Source: Mycoemilia scoparia (Eukaryota; Kickxellomycota; Kickxellomycetes; Kickxellales; Kickxellaceae). From it: a DNA stretch of 64,000 nucleotides. The stretch spans positions 1 to 64,000 of the forward strand of contig JANBPU010000007.1 in the NCBI GenBank assembly GCA_027575805.1. The letters run 5' to 3'. How positions within the stretch are numbered: position 1 is the stretch's first letter; every line of letters begins with the position of its first letter. The translations under genes and the position numbers were made by a program. The notes under the pieces were generated by a model. That model made no database searches and was not told the origin of the DNA. It saw only the letters and a list, made by a program, of their open reading frames with translations. Positions 24,835 through 34,664 of the stretch are shown in pieces.

Positions 24835-25599
24835 ATGATTGGCTGGGGTATTGCATTTTCAATCGGCGCTATTGCCGCTACAGTTTCGTATGAAAAATAT
24901 TATCTGAGAATATCCGGTGGAGATAAAAAGAATGCTGGCGAATGGGACAAAACTTCACATATTTCTGGTGATACTGATGCATTCAAGGCTCTAAAGAAGC
25001 AAGAAGAGGATGAGCGCAAGGCTCATGCTGACCAGATCTCTGCCAAGATCCAGCAGACCGATATCATCAAGGATCTCGAATCAAACGATGAATTTGTTGA
25101 ACTTCCCTTTTTGGTTCACATCCCTGAAGGGGCTAACCTCGAACACAGTCTTATCAACAGTACTCTCAAGGGACCCCACAAATTGGCAGTTGCCCCTCGT
25201 GTGTTTATCAAGAAGGATAGGCAAAAGATGGTTGCTGTCTTCCATCTCGGCCGTAGCTTGTGCGGACATAAGCGTGTTGTCCATGGTGGCATGATTGCCA
25301 CTATGTTTGATGAAATGACTGCTCGTCCTGCTCTTTTGAACCTTCCTCGCTACACTGGTTTCACTGCTTACCTCAACGTCAACTACCGTCTTCCTGTACT
25401 TGCTGACCAGGTCTTGACAATTGAATGTGGAGTCGATCGTATCGATGGTCGCAAGGTCTTTGTCAAGGGTGTTTTGAAGGATCATAAGGGGTCTGTCCTC
25501 AGTGACTGCGATGCCTTGTTTGTTTCTCCTAAGGATACATCAATGCTCCCAGATAACTCTGTATGGGTTAAGAAGATTGAAAAGCAGCTTGGATTATAA
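24835..25599 (+). CDS. Membrane-anchored hotdog-fold acyl-CoA thioesterase
   Basis: This 254-residue PaaI/THEM4-like hotdog protein probably hydrolyses acyl-CoA or a related thioester. It starts MIGWGIAFSIGAIAATVSYE, a hydrophobic N-terminal segment that suggests a mitochondrial inner-membrane or signal anchor. A charged helical linker (about 45-85) follows. The hotdog domain (about 110-235) contains the characteristic VHGGMIATMFDEM helix, with FTAYLNVNYRLPV after it. The frame continues upstream without ATG through a Ser-run (tcg/tca repeats at about 24744-24778), so a spliced upstream exon could extend the protein. I take the first ATG, consistent with the TATA box upstream. Substrate is unknown. 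Confidence 0.85.
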   Translation: MIGWGIAFSIGAIAATVSYEKYYLRISGGDKKNAGEWDKTSHISGDTDAFKALKKQEEDERKAHADQISAKIQQTDIIKDLESNDEFVELPFLVHIPEGANLEHSLINSTLKGPHKLAVAPRVFIKKDRQKMVAVFHLGRSLCGHKRVVHGGMIATMFDEMTARPALLNLPRYTGFTAYLNVNYRLPVLADQVLTIECGVDRIDGRKVFVKGVLKDHKGSVLSDCDALFVSPKDTSMLPDNSVWVKKIEKQLGL

Positions 25600-25726
25600 T
25601 TTTGTGCTTTAAACCTTTTTTTTATTTTATTTATTCTTATAATACAATATTTGATTCTAGCATTGCGCTCTTGTATTTGGTCAGATTTCGTTACTGATTA
25701 GCCACACGATGGCTGTGGGTCGGTCC

Positions 25727-26104
25727 CATCAAAAGGAAACGAATTGGTGCCCTCGCACATTCCCTGCAAATCAGACCATAAGCTATACACTTTGTCTGGA
25801 GCCTGACGGATCATTAGCTATTATAAAGGGTATTATTCTGGTACACCTTCAAAGGAGATTCTGACATATGAGTGATTATTTTTGAAGGGCTAAGTTTTAC
25901 TAGTAGGCCAGTTTCAACTTGCATACTGGTCTCCATATATTTTCATTGATAATCCTACTTTAGCCCTTCAAAAATAACTACCTATATGCGTGTGCTAGCC
26001 CATTACACTTGGTAGGATCTCATTTAATAGTGTACCAGAATAATCACTCCAATACAGGCCTAAAGTGCTTGGTTTGTGGGTCAAATTTATAGCAATGTAT
26101 ACGA
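25727..26104. repeat. Family C repeat, two modules interrupted by a family B element
   Basis: The forward module (25727..25866, from atcaaaaggaaacgaattgg to ggagattctgacata) matches 32021..32162 and 57113..57257. The downstream module 26011..26104 is related to it in reverse orientation. The exact shared word is gtgtaccagaataat, read on the minus strand in the first module. A family B element (25867..25986) sits between them. The right module best resembles the second module of the copy at 53768..54008. Confidence 0.6.
25867..25986. mobile_element. Family B MITE-like element (copy B1)
   Basis: The 120-base element begins tatgagtgattatttttgaa and ends ttcaaaaataactacctata, flanked by TA at each end. 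The terminal repeat is the same as in family A, but the core (agttttactagtaggccagtttcaacttg in part) is unrelated. It lies between two family C modules, so it probably inserted into an older element. Confidence 0.7.
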
Positions 26105-27305
26105 GTATTATTTGGTTTGCTTTATAAACACAATTTTTAGTGTATGTAGCATATGGTTGCCTCCCTAGGAGTAATAGACTGCTAAATCACCGAGTATTAA
26201 TGGATTTGTTTTTGATGATGAACCTTCTACTTCCGTAAATCACTTTCTTTTGTTGTAAATAAAGCTGAGCTTGGCATCTAAAGATCGTAGAATAAACTAA
26301 AACTTTGGTAGAACCATAACTATATTTTCAAACATGCTTCTTTTTTGTATTAATTGGACATCACTTTCATTTGGGCTCAAAGCCTTTGTTCACAAAACTG
26401 GCGTAAATAGTCAAATTACAAATAGTTTTTATGAGTGAACGTCTTAGAGTCAATATTTATTGCATGTGTTTTATACTCTGTAGTTTAATTCTTGCAAGTA
26501 TAAATACAGTTTGGAGTTCTGCTCCAATTCTATAAATCATCGATACTCTTTCACTTAATTAACAACACACTACAGCGACCAATACTGGGCTCCAACCATA
26601 TGACCACATGTACGTCCAGTTTCAAATCTCTTTTCTATTCGCCCTCCCTCTCATTATATCTCTTTTGAACATAGTATTACATTTCAACAATATTGTCTCT
26701 CTAAAAAGCTTCATCCTAATCTTACTTTTGCTAACACTATACATAAGTTACATCGATATAGCAGTTATACCCAATAATATTCCACTAGATTTCTGTGAGG
26801 AAGGAATTCATTTTTTCAGTGAACTAGGAACATGCTACTAAGGGATTAGGCCCCCAATAAACTTTCTCACCACTCCATTATCTATATAACTTCATTGCAA
26901 AACGCTCTTATTACTAAGCTACTAATAGCACTGCTGTGCCCAATGTATATTTTATGGCGATATGGTTCCCAACCTTAATATATATTTACAAAATTACACA
27001 TTAGACCAAAATTGAGCGACAAGGGAGAACTTGAGTAATTGTTTGAATGGAAACTAGATTATTTAATGGAACCTTCATATTCAGTGATTGGTATTGGTCA
27101 TTATGAATGATTCATTGATACTCGTTTTCATAAAAAGATGATGCTACTGCTGATAAACTCAAAACATATTTAGTAAACTTTAATCAGTACTAATAGAAAA
27201 AATTCTTTTGATATTATTTTTTATCCTGTCCAATGCTCTTTATTTTGTTTCGCTATCAAACCTTGTGTTAAAAGAAATAATATTTTTTTTTTGAAAAACA
27301 ATACA
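26105..27305. other. Gene-poor AT-rich stretch
   Basis: No supported gene. One hydrophobic 77-codon frame at 26608..26841 has no recognisable family and may be chance. No known repeat copy is seen in this stretch. Confidence 0.45.
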
Positions 27306-27425
27306 TTTGGATCATAATTTTTGAAGGGTGACTTTTGGTGGCCAACGATTAAAGGGACAATCACAGCCAAATGAGTGATCAGAGTCTATTAGCAAATGGC
27401 CACCCTTCAAATATAACTACCCATA
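27306..27425. mobile_element. Family A MITE-like element (copy A3)
   Basis: The left end ggatcataatttttgaaggg and right end cacccttcaaatataactac are inverted repeats, and the right end is followed by a CCATATG flank. The core (ttttggtggccaacgatt...gccaaatgagtgatcag) is the reverse complement of copy A5, so it is inserted in the opposite orientation. Confidence 0.7.
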
Positions 27426-27489
27426 TGACCTTATCCCCATTCTAATATGCTTTTATTTGTTATTTTGATCAATTTCTATAAAAATAGAA

Positions 27490-27792
27490 TTGGTGATCGA
27501 AATTGCCAACTTACTTCCCAAAGTAGACCCGGAGAGGCTTGATAGGATGTTGGATCAATGCCTATTAGTTGTTAATGTTGAAGAATGGCCTCCTGGCGTT
27601 CAAGACGTTTTTGATAAAGTGGATAATAAATTAAAGGGAATGATAGTGGTTTTGATGACGATATTTCCAGATGCTACTTTGCCTATTTTGAGAAACATGC
27701 TAAATGGGCTAAAACAGTCTACTACTAATACCCAGATGGTAAGCACTAAAATGATCCCATATCGATTTGCCGTTATGGCTCAACTAATCTAA
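27490..27792 (+). CDS. Unrecognised small ORF in accessory block
   Basis: A 100-codon frame begins MVIEIANLLPKVDPERLDRM and has a soluble helical-looking middle (VDNKLKGMIVVLMTIFPDAT). I do not recognise it. It lies between a family A element and further orphan frames, in an otherwise gene-poor block. It may be a remnant of a mobile element or a short lineage gene. Coding status is uncertain. Confidence 0.25.
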   Translation: MVIEIANLLPKVDPERLDRMLDQCLLVVNVEEWPPGVQDVFDKVDNKLKGMIVVLMTIFPDATLPILRNMLNGLKQSTTNTQMVSTKMIPYRFAVMAQLI

Positions 27793-28424
27793 CCTGTTAT
27801 ATTATATACATGTAAATATAGGTCGGGCCTGCAATACCCAAACCCAAGAGAAATATAACCCCAGCCATATCATGTAGGCAAACATATAGTCGATTCACAG
27901 CAAATAGCTAGAAATTTGCCTAATACCCAGCAACTTTTTATATGATCCTTTTAGGCAATACACCATTCAAGATCAAGGACAAGCCACCAAGGAATGTGAC
28001 TACTGGGATGCATAAAAAGCTTGGTTGGGAGGTTTTGAAAAATACTTCCTCTATAGACCCCTACACTCTCTTTCTGTCTACAAAGCTGCTTCCTGTGATA
28101 TTATTACATAATAAATACCCATAATTAAGTAAATTATAATAACATAGTTATCTTACCCTATTTTTCCCTATTGATAATTTCCACAGATTTTTTTATATTT
28201 TTATTATCTAACATTATGATGAATTTAAGTCTTACAGAACCCCCTTGTTCTTTTTTAAACTATTAGAATCTTATACTTCTTTTTTATGAAGAAAATAAAA
28301 GGAAAATAAGCCTGGTAAGATAGGCTGCTAAAAAGCTAATTATACAAAATTTAACAGATGATCTAGCAGTAGCAAATGGCCCCCAAGTATACACATAAAG
28401 CCCAAGACCAAACTTAAGAGAAGG
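27793..28424. other. Spacer in accessory block
   Basis: Low-complexity AT-rich sequence with short chance frames only (for example 27942..28124). No repeat copies or RNA genes are seen. Confidence 0.4.
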
Positions 28425-29101
28425 ATGTCAAGCATTGTTAGCCATATTGCAAAATTGATAAGAAAGAATGGGAGTAAAAAGCTCAAGGTCACCAATGACT
28501 TTGAAATTGGTAGTCATAAAGGTTACATTGGACCAGATTATAAGATTTATACTGGCCTAAAGAAAAAAGGCAGTGATCTCAATGTACAGACTGTCCTTAC
28601 AAATATTGAGATTAAGGCTGAGCTTTTGCAACCAACTAAAAAAAACTTTGAGTATTTCAGCACCAAGTACACATATACTTCTTTAGTGGTATTTTGAGAT
28701 TAGTCAAGCTATATATGACATACTATGATAGAAGTCAGATGAGAGTAGCTAGAGGTAGGACATTACTTCTAACAAGTGATAAAGATGTTGAAGATATGAG
28801 ATGGTTGATCAATTATATGATATGTTTAATATGCCTTAGTGAAACAGATCTTGGGCTAATTATTCTGGGTACAGATACTAACTCAAGAATGCTTTATATA
28901 CATAAGGACATGTTAAAGGTAAGACCTGACAATCTTGTCCCAATTACTGCCAATGGACCCAGTATAGTTAATAAAATTAAATATAGAGCTATGGTGGTAG
29001 ATGAGATTGTTCAGTATCTTAAAACATACATTTGGTTGAGTAGCATAGATCTACAAGGTAAAGCCTTTGTACCAAAGTTCAAAAAAGTACCAGCCAAATA
29101 G
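28425..29101 (+). pseudogene. Two adjoining orphan ORFs, possibly one frameshifted gene
   Basis: Frame 28425..28697 (90 codons, MSSIVSHIAKLIRKNGSKKL) ends four bases inside the next frame 28694..29101 (135 codons, ending LQGKAFVPKFKKVPAK). Both have normal-looking amino-acid composition, with basic first and last parts. The overlap with a shift of frame suggests a broken single gene. I recognise no reverse transcriptase, integrase or transposase motif. The position next to a gag remnant makes a mobile-element origin plausible but unproven. Confidence 0.35.
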
Positions 29102-29214
29102 CTACTACCTAAAAATTGTGATAAACAGGAATGATCATTTGTTAGAGGTAAGTGTGATTGAGGATCTGTGTGTAAAGGTTTATGGGTTCCCTTTATATAC
29201 TTTATCCATAATAT

Positions 29215-31189
29215 CTATACTCTGAAGCTAACATTGGCTTCAGAATTGCCTTTTAGTATGATGGTCAAAGGGTATAGACTTAGACTTGTCACAAATGGAT
29301 ACTTGTAGGGTAGTTTTTTTGACTTGTGCTTTGTATTTACCTTGAAGTGTGTCAAGATTAAGAGTACCATATGGGGCCATTTTATAGCCAATTTGCTTAG
29401 CAAAATCCTTGTCAATAAAGTTAAAGTCAGAGCTTGGATCAATAAAAATGGTAGCTAGAACTTGGTAGATTAGACCTGATAAATGGATTGTTCATTTGTA
29501 TGGAGCTGTTTTGTCATTATTTATATTATCATTACTTATTATTTGCAGGTTGTCATGATCATTAGAGCATTCTAGGCTAATATCTGTAGTAGGAGATATT
29601 TTGGGCTTATCATGGGAAGCTATCAAGCTAGTACCATAGTTAGTTAGAGTTTCATTATTAGTAAGTTCAAGTAAGTCTAAATCATCATAATCATCTATGT
29701 AGTTGTCCAAAGGGGTTTCCTTTTGATGGTTATTTGAAGATATAAAACTAGATGAGTTATTGGCAGGAGAGGGCTTTTTCGGTAGAAGACTTTGACCCTC
29801 TCTCAAAGTCTGTTGCCTTTTCCCCAGTTATTGTACTTGGGCTGGTCTTGGGAAGGCTGTTTATTCTGTTCAGTATTGGGTTTGTCATTATTGAACCTGC
29901 AGACTTGTGCACTGTGGCCGGGTTTCAAACACATGGAACAAACAATATTATACTTATTATTCTTGTGCTTGGTGATAGGCCATGAGATAATCAGAGCCTA
30001 ATCATTAATTGATTTGGATCATTCCGAATCATCAGAATATTCCAAGGGTTCCAATTGTTCCGAACAATCAATCCTGAGGATATATGTTCGGAACGTTAGG
30101 AACAATAAATAGTTTTTCTTTATCTTCATATATCTAATACCATTCTTTTACTAATTGTTTTTAATAAACTTTAGGTTGAAAGGATTTGGTTACAGAGATA
30201 TACATTTATAATAGCACTTATTATTATTTTAAAGGTTTAACTTATCAGTTTATTATAGCCAATCCTGCAGATTGACACTTGGGTCTGTTAGTGCTGGTGC
30301 CATCATTGTTACTCTGAGTATAAAGGTCTTGATCACATTCTTCTTGTTTTGCTCTTCTGAGGAGTATTTCTACTCCATTAGGGTCATCATAATCAACTAA
30401 GCCTCATATACTAAGTGCAAAAAGTGGTCTCATAGCTTCTATCAGATCTTGCTGGTCAAAGCAGAGTGGGTCTGCTTGGGCAGTTATTGCATGGACTTCA
30501 TTATCTATTCTTCTGTAGTCACCCAATATTTTTGAGTTGTGTCTTTTGATTTTTTAAATCGCCCTGCAAATTTGATTGTCAGTAGCATACACAATATAAT
30601 GGTCTACAAAGGCCTTCCTAAAGGACTTCCATGTAGTGTTAATACCACTTGAGTGCCAAGAGTTTATCAAACTCTTAGTCTGGTTGTCACAGGATAGTTT
30701 AGCCTGTTGCAAGCACATTGTAAAAAATTGTGGAGAGTTAGGGGGAATTTGGGGTAAGAAAATTCTTACTCCTGACTCAATTGAGTCAAGCCAACCAATT
30801 GGTAAGCCTTTATTGTTAAACAACCATTTGTCGATAGATTGTTTAAGTGCCAACATACTATGTGGCTCAGTAATGTCTGTATTATCATTGTCATGATATT
30901 TAGTTTTTCTCTTGCTAGTACTATCAGTGCTTTGCTTACCTGTATTTTCCTTTACTTGACTAAGGAGTCCATCCTTAAGACTGGTTAGTGTATCAAGAAC
31001 ACTATTGATTGTTAACTCAAGTGATTTGAGTTTATCATTCTGGTTGTTGAAATTCTCTTCCAACATTGCCACACGTGAGTCTGGGTCAGTAGAGAGACTT
31101 CCTAGCTCTCTATTGCTAATTGAGTGTCACCTACTTGTAAGAAATGGAGGGGGTAATATATTGGGATGAGAAGGTGGTTGTCCTGACAT
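29215..31189 (-). pseudogene. Decayed LTR-retrotransposon gag-protease remnant
   Basis: Read on the minus strand from an ATG at 31189, a gag-like frame runs to about 30246 with three in-frame stops (near 31127, 30556 and 30400). It carries a capsid-like WKSFRKAFVDHYI segment. Further on, a canonical zinc knuckle (CX2CX4HX4C, CSMCLKPGHSAQVC) is encoded at 29899..29940. A protease-like segment lies near 29455-29222, with FIDPSSDFNFID where an active D[ST]G would be expected. No reverse transcriptase, RNase H, integrase or LTR is visible. The order capsid, knuckle, protease fits a Ty3/gypsy-type element. It is clearly non-functional. Confidence 0.7.
30048..30103. repeat. Imperfect 19-base inverted repeat with TTCCGAA words
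   Basis: The left arm 30048..30066 (GTTCCAATTGTTCCGAACA) and right arm 30085..30103 (TGTTCGGAACGTTAGGAAC) pair with three mismatches. It lies between the capsid-like and zinc-knuckle parts of the gag remnant, where extra sequence seems to interrupt it. Confidence 0.55.
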
Positions 31190-31379
31190 AATTATATATG
31201 CAATATATAGATATATAGGTATATAAAAGTATATATTATATATAGGAGTGCCAAATATGTGAGGATTTATATGGGTAAGTGCAAGAGGGAGAGCCCATAG
31301 AGTTGTAATGGCTCTGCTCCTCTTATTGCTTATTGATAACAGATTAAATAATTAGTCCCTGATTAGATCAGAGCAGGAT

Positions 31380-31646
31380 ATGTATGATGCGGAGCACCAT
31401 TACTCTCACACTGATGATCTTGATTCATTTCTTGGGGGATTTGTCGATTACTTTAGTATAGACAGGGAACTAATTGAGAAGGTTGAGGCAGCATTTACTA
31501 AAAGCCTAGAATATGACAAGGCAAACAACGAATTCACAAAGGAGGAAATGTATGCTCTGGGCTTAGAACTAGCATCACTCCAAGTTGACAAAGATTTGAC
31601 CAGCTATGACAGCACCGATGATACTCATGGCTCACCATTTGACTAA
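31380..31646 (+). CDS. Small acidic hypothetical protein
   Basis: An 88-codon frame (MYDAEHHYSHTDDLDSFLGG to STDDTHGSPFD) is strongly acidic, with a helical middle (KVEAAFTKSLEYDKANNEFT). I know no family match. It sits about 190 bases beyond the ATG end of the gag remnant on the opposite strand. It could be an element-associated or orphan gene, or chance. Confidence 0.3.
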   Translation: MYDAEHHYSHTDDLDSFLGGFVDYFSIDRELIEKVEAAFTKSLEYDKANNEFTKEEMYALGLELASLQVDKDLTSYDSTDDTHGSPFD

Positions 31647-32273
31647 GTCAGTATTGAACCTTACCAGATCGCCACATACAAAGCTGGTCTTTTTGATGCT
31701 TTTAATTTCTATCATTTCATTATTAACACTATTGTTTTAGTTTGGCTGATTTTATAAAAACATGTATTTTACAACTACTGCAAACCCACATATATGAGTA
31801 GATGCAATACAAATGAAATAATGCAACAAGATATTTTTGCGATGTGGCTACATGTTTTCCCTGGCTGATGCTAAAGGACAGCTATCTGCTCACTCTTTGT
31901 CGAGAGGCCCTGTAAATCATCATATTCTATGGCCTAGCTATTTTTTCGCATTTATTGCATGTGAGATAAGAGCTGTGCCAGCATAATAGTATTATTATAC
32001 CAGTTAATATGGCATGTTTTCCACCAAAAGGAAACGAATTGGTGCACTCATACATTACCTATAAATTAGCCCATAGCCCATAAATTTAGGTTGGAGCCTG
32101 ACAGATTATTGGATATTATCCAGGGTATCCTTCTAGTATACCTTCAAGGGAGATTCTGCCAGATACTTTGCTTGCAACTTTAATGTTTCTAACAAGTGAT
32201 TTTTACACTGCATTTACTAAAGCAAAAATAAGGAATGATGAAAATATTTTATGAAATGGGAAATTTGTAGATA
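31647..32273. other. Spacer before SOF1 3' end
   Basis: Contains the family C copy at 32021..32162 (listed separately) and AT-rich sequence. No gene is seen. Confidence 0.5.
32021..32162 (+). repeat. Family C repeat, single forward module (copy C2)
   Basis: It runs from ccaccaaaaggaaacgaatt to caagggagattctgcc. Shared words with the other copies include ggttggagcctgacagatta, ttatccagggtat and gtataccttcaa. No second module is visible. Confidence 0.65.
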
Positions 32274-34312
32274 TTATTTTGAAGTAACTGCAACAATAGA
32301 CTTTTTGCGCTCCGATACATAAGGTACACTTCCTGGTTTGCTGTGCTTCCTGCGGTTCTCTTCCTTTCGTTTCTGGGACTCGATCATGGTCCACTTTGTC
32401 TTGGAGACCTTCTTGATAGGCTGAGGTATATTGCGATTCCTAAAAAACACAAAAATGGTTGGTCAAGATACAGACACATAATGAACAAATATAAATCAAT
32501 TTTGTCATGTATAAAGCTTGGTAGCTTACTTGAGAATCTTGCGAACCTGAGGCAAATATTGATATCTCTCCTTGAGCTTTTCGCTATATTCAATGATGTT
32601 GCGCTCGCGAGTGGATTTCTACCATTCACAAAGAGAGAGCATATGTTAAAGAAAACGCTTATTACAATGATCTGTAAATGGTAATGGTAGTAGCTGATTT
32701 TTAAACTTACAGGTCCTAGGCGTTCTGATGCATGTGCTTTCCACAACCTAACATTGCCATCATCACTTCCAGATACGACGTATTTGCTGTCCATAGAAAA
32801 GCGGGCGCAGAAGACTCGCTGCATACGCTTTGTGTGATAGATGTCTCTTGATTTTCCCTCACGGGCATTCCACAACCTAATAGAGCGGTCATAGGAGGCA
32901 GAAACCAGCTCTTCGCCGGTTGGTGAGTAGTCGATATCCATTCTACAGTAAGAAAATGTTAAGAGAGGGCACATCAGCATCTGGCAAAGTAGAGAGCAAT
33001 TCTATATAAACACAAATAATAGAGTGGTAGCTTACACAGCAGATACGTGATCCTTTAGGATGTTTGTGGCATGGTTCATTCTTCTCATGTCGAATGTGTA
33101 GCAATTATGATCTTCGTTGGCCTACAGTATATCAAACAAAATTAGTTTTCAGCATTACTATAGCAAGACTATAAACAAGCTGCATATGAAAATTATTGCC
33201 AAATAGACTTACAGTAGCAAATATGAAGGCTTCCATAGGATTCCAAGATATAGCATTTGTACGCAGGGTCTGTACAAGTTTGACAATGGGAGAATTGGAA
33301 CGTAGATCATAAAGAATGATGGTTCTGTCAGTTCCACAGCTTGCAAGAACATTGGTTTCTGTCTGGTTCATACGAACAGTATTTACAGTGTCAGCTCCCC
33401 AGGTCAATGTAGATATGGGCTCTGATCTATTATAGGAACCCAAATATAATGGTACCATATTAACATCTACAATAAGTCATTGATTGCCAGTACCAGAAAA
33501 ACCTAAAGTCGTGGCTTACCTGTTCACATCCCAAATTTCGACACACGATGAGGATGTAGCAAATTGAGGCTTCTTGCGATGGTGATCAACGCCAGATAAC
33601 AGACCCTTTCCAGAGTATGTAGCAACGGGGTCAGGAATTCCGCTAGTGTTTGCCCCAGATTCATGCACACTCCAAATTTTGACCAACTTATCAAAGCCAA
33701 CGGAAATAAAACGATCTGTTTCGTTTCCAGGAATGGGGCAAACACCTTGAACTATACCTTTGTGGGCATTAGGTGCCTTCCACACAGTTTTTTGGCTACC
33801 AAGACTCCAAATTCTGATTTCTATATATGAATAGAATTAATTGATGGGTCAGCTTGGGTTGTAGCAGCATATTTAAAGAATTGGACTGTTCAAAGCTATC
33901 AACAGACATGAGTGCTGCGATAGATTAGCTTACCTCCATCGCCACTACCAGATATCATAGAACCCAAGTCCCATGGATGCTTAGACAAGGTATATACGCC
34001 ATCAATATGACCATCCATAGCTCCAAGAAATGGTTTAGCAAACATTCTTTCCAACTTGGCGGCATTGACAGCTCTGGTATATTCACGAGCCCGCTCAAAT
34101 GGGTGAAGTGCGGGATCAAAGTTTCTAGGAAGACGTTGGATATCGCTGGATCTTTCGCGCACATAGTCTGAGGTGCTTCTTGACAAGGCTTTTACTTTCT
34201 GTTGGTTTAGATTTATACAGAAATGAAGTCCAAAAGGTTGCAAAATTAGCCAAAGGCATATTATTTGGTTTTATTCTTTCAAAAACCATCAATACTCTAG
34301 TTTGCTTACCAT
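32274..34312 (-). CDS. SOF1: U3 snoRNP-associated WD40 protein Sof1/DCAF13
   Basis: Sof1 is a nucleolar small-subunit processome factor needed for 18S rRNA maturation. Eight exons are inferred: 34310..34312, 33934..34198, 33520..33820, 33213..33426, 33036..33121, 32711..32942, 32530..32618 and 32274..32439. They give 451 residues (human DCAF13 445). The first exon is only the ATG; splicing then yields MKVKALSRSTSDYVRERSSD, the expected family start. WD repeats include WDLGSMISGSGDG, FISVGFDKLVKIWSV, LASCGTDRTIILYDLR and VVSGSDDGNVRLWKA. The Sof1-specific C-terminus RRKHSKPGSVPYVSERKKSI is intact. All seven introns are GT-AG and frame-consistent. Confidence 0.96.
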
Positions 34313-34664
34313 TTTATGTATAGTTTATTCGTGAACACTAGATAATATATATTTATATATTTACACAAAAAGAAAGAGGGCTAGCAAATGCTACCTTGAT
34401 GTTAAATTTGGCCAATACTTTAAAAAAAGATGGCCTGGTCTATTGAAGAGGATCAAAAAAACACAAAGAATTTTGATCAGTTAATCACCAAACAAAAAAT
34501 ACTACTAGCAAAAAATAATTTTACATTAAATCCACCACAAAGTTTATAGTGTAACTTTTATCCCCTTTTCCCTATAATTAATCTTTCTACAAAAAAAAGC
34601 TCGGCCTCTATATCCTTTTATTTCTTGCATTAATAACCAAATTTACAGAAACCACAACAGCAAA
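34313..34664. other. Divergent promoter region, SOF1 / NOC2
   Basis: A 352-base AT-rich region separates divergent genes for two ribosome-biogenesis factors, so it could act as a shared promoter. It has A-runs near 34487-34515. No repeat or RNA gene is seen. Confidence 0.5.

Noticed and set aside
26608..26841. 77-codon hydrophobic frame in the accessory block
   Set aside because: AT-rich DNA often gives Leu/Ile/Phe-rich frames; no start context or homology is visible.
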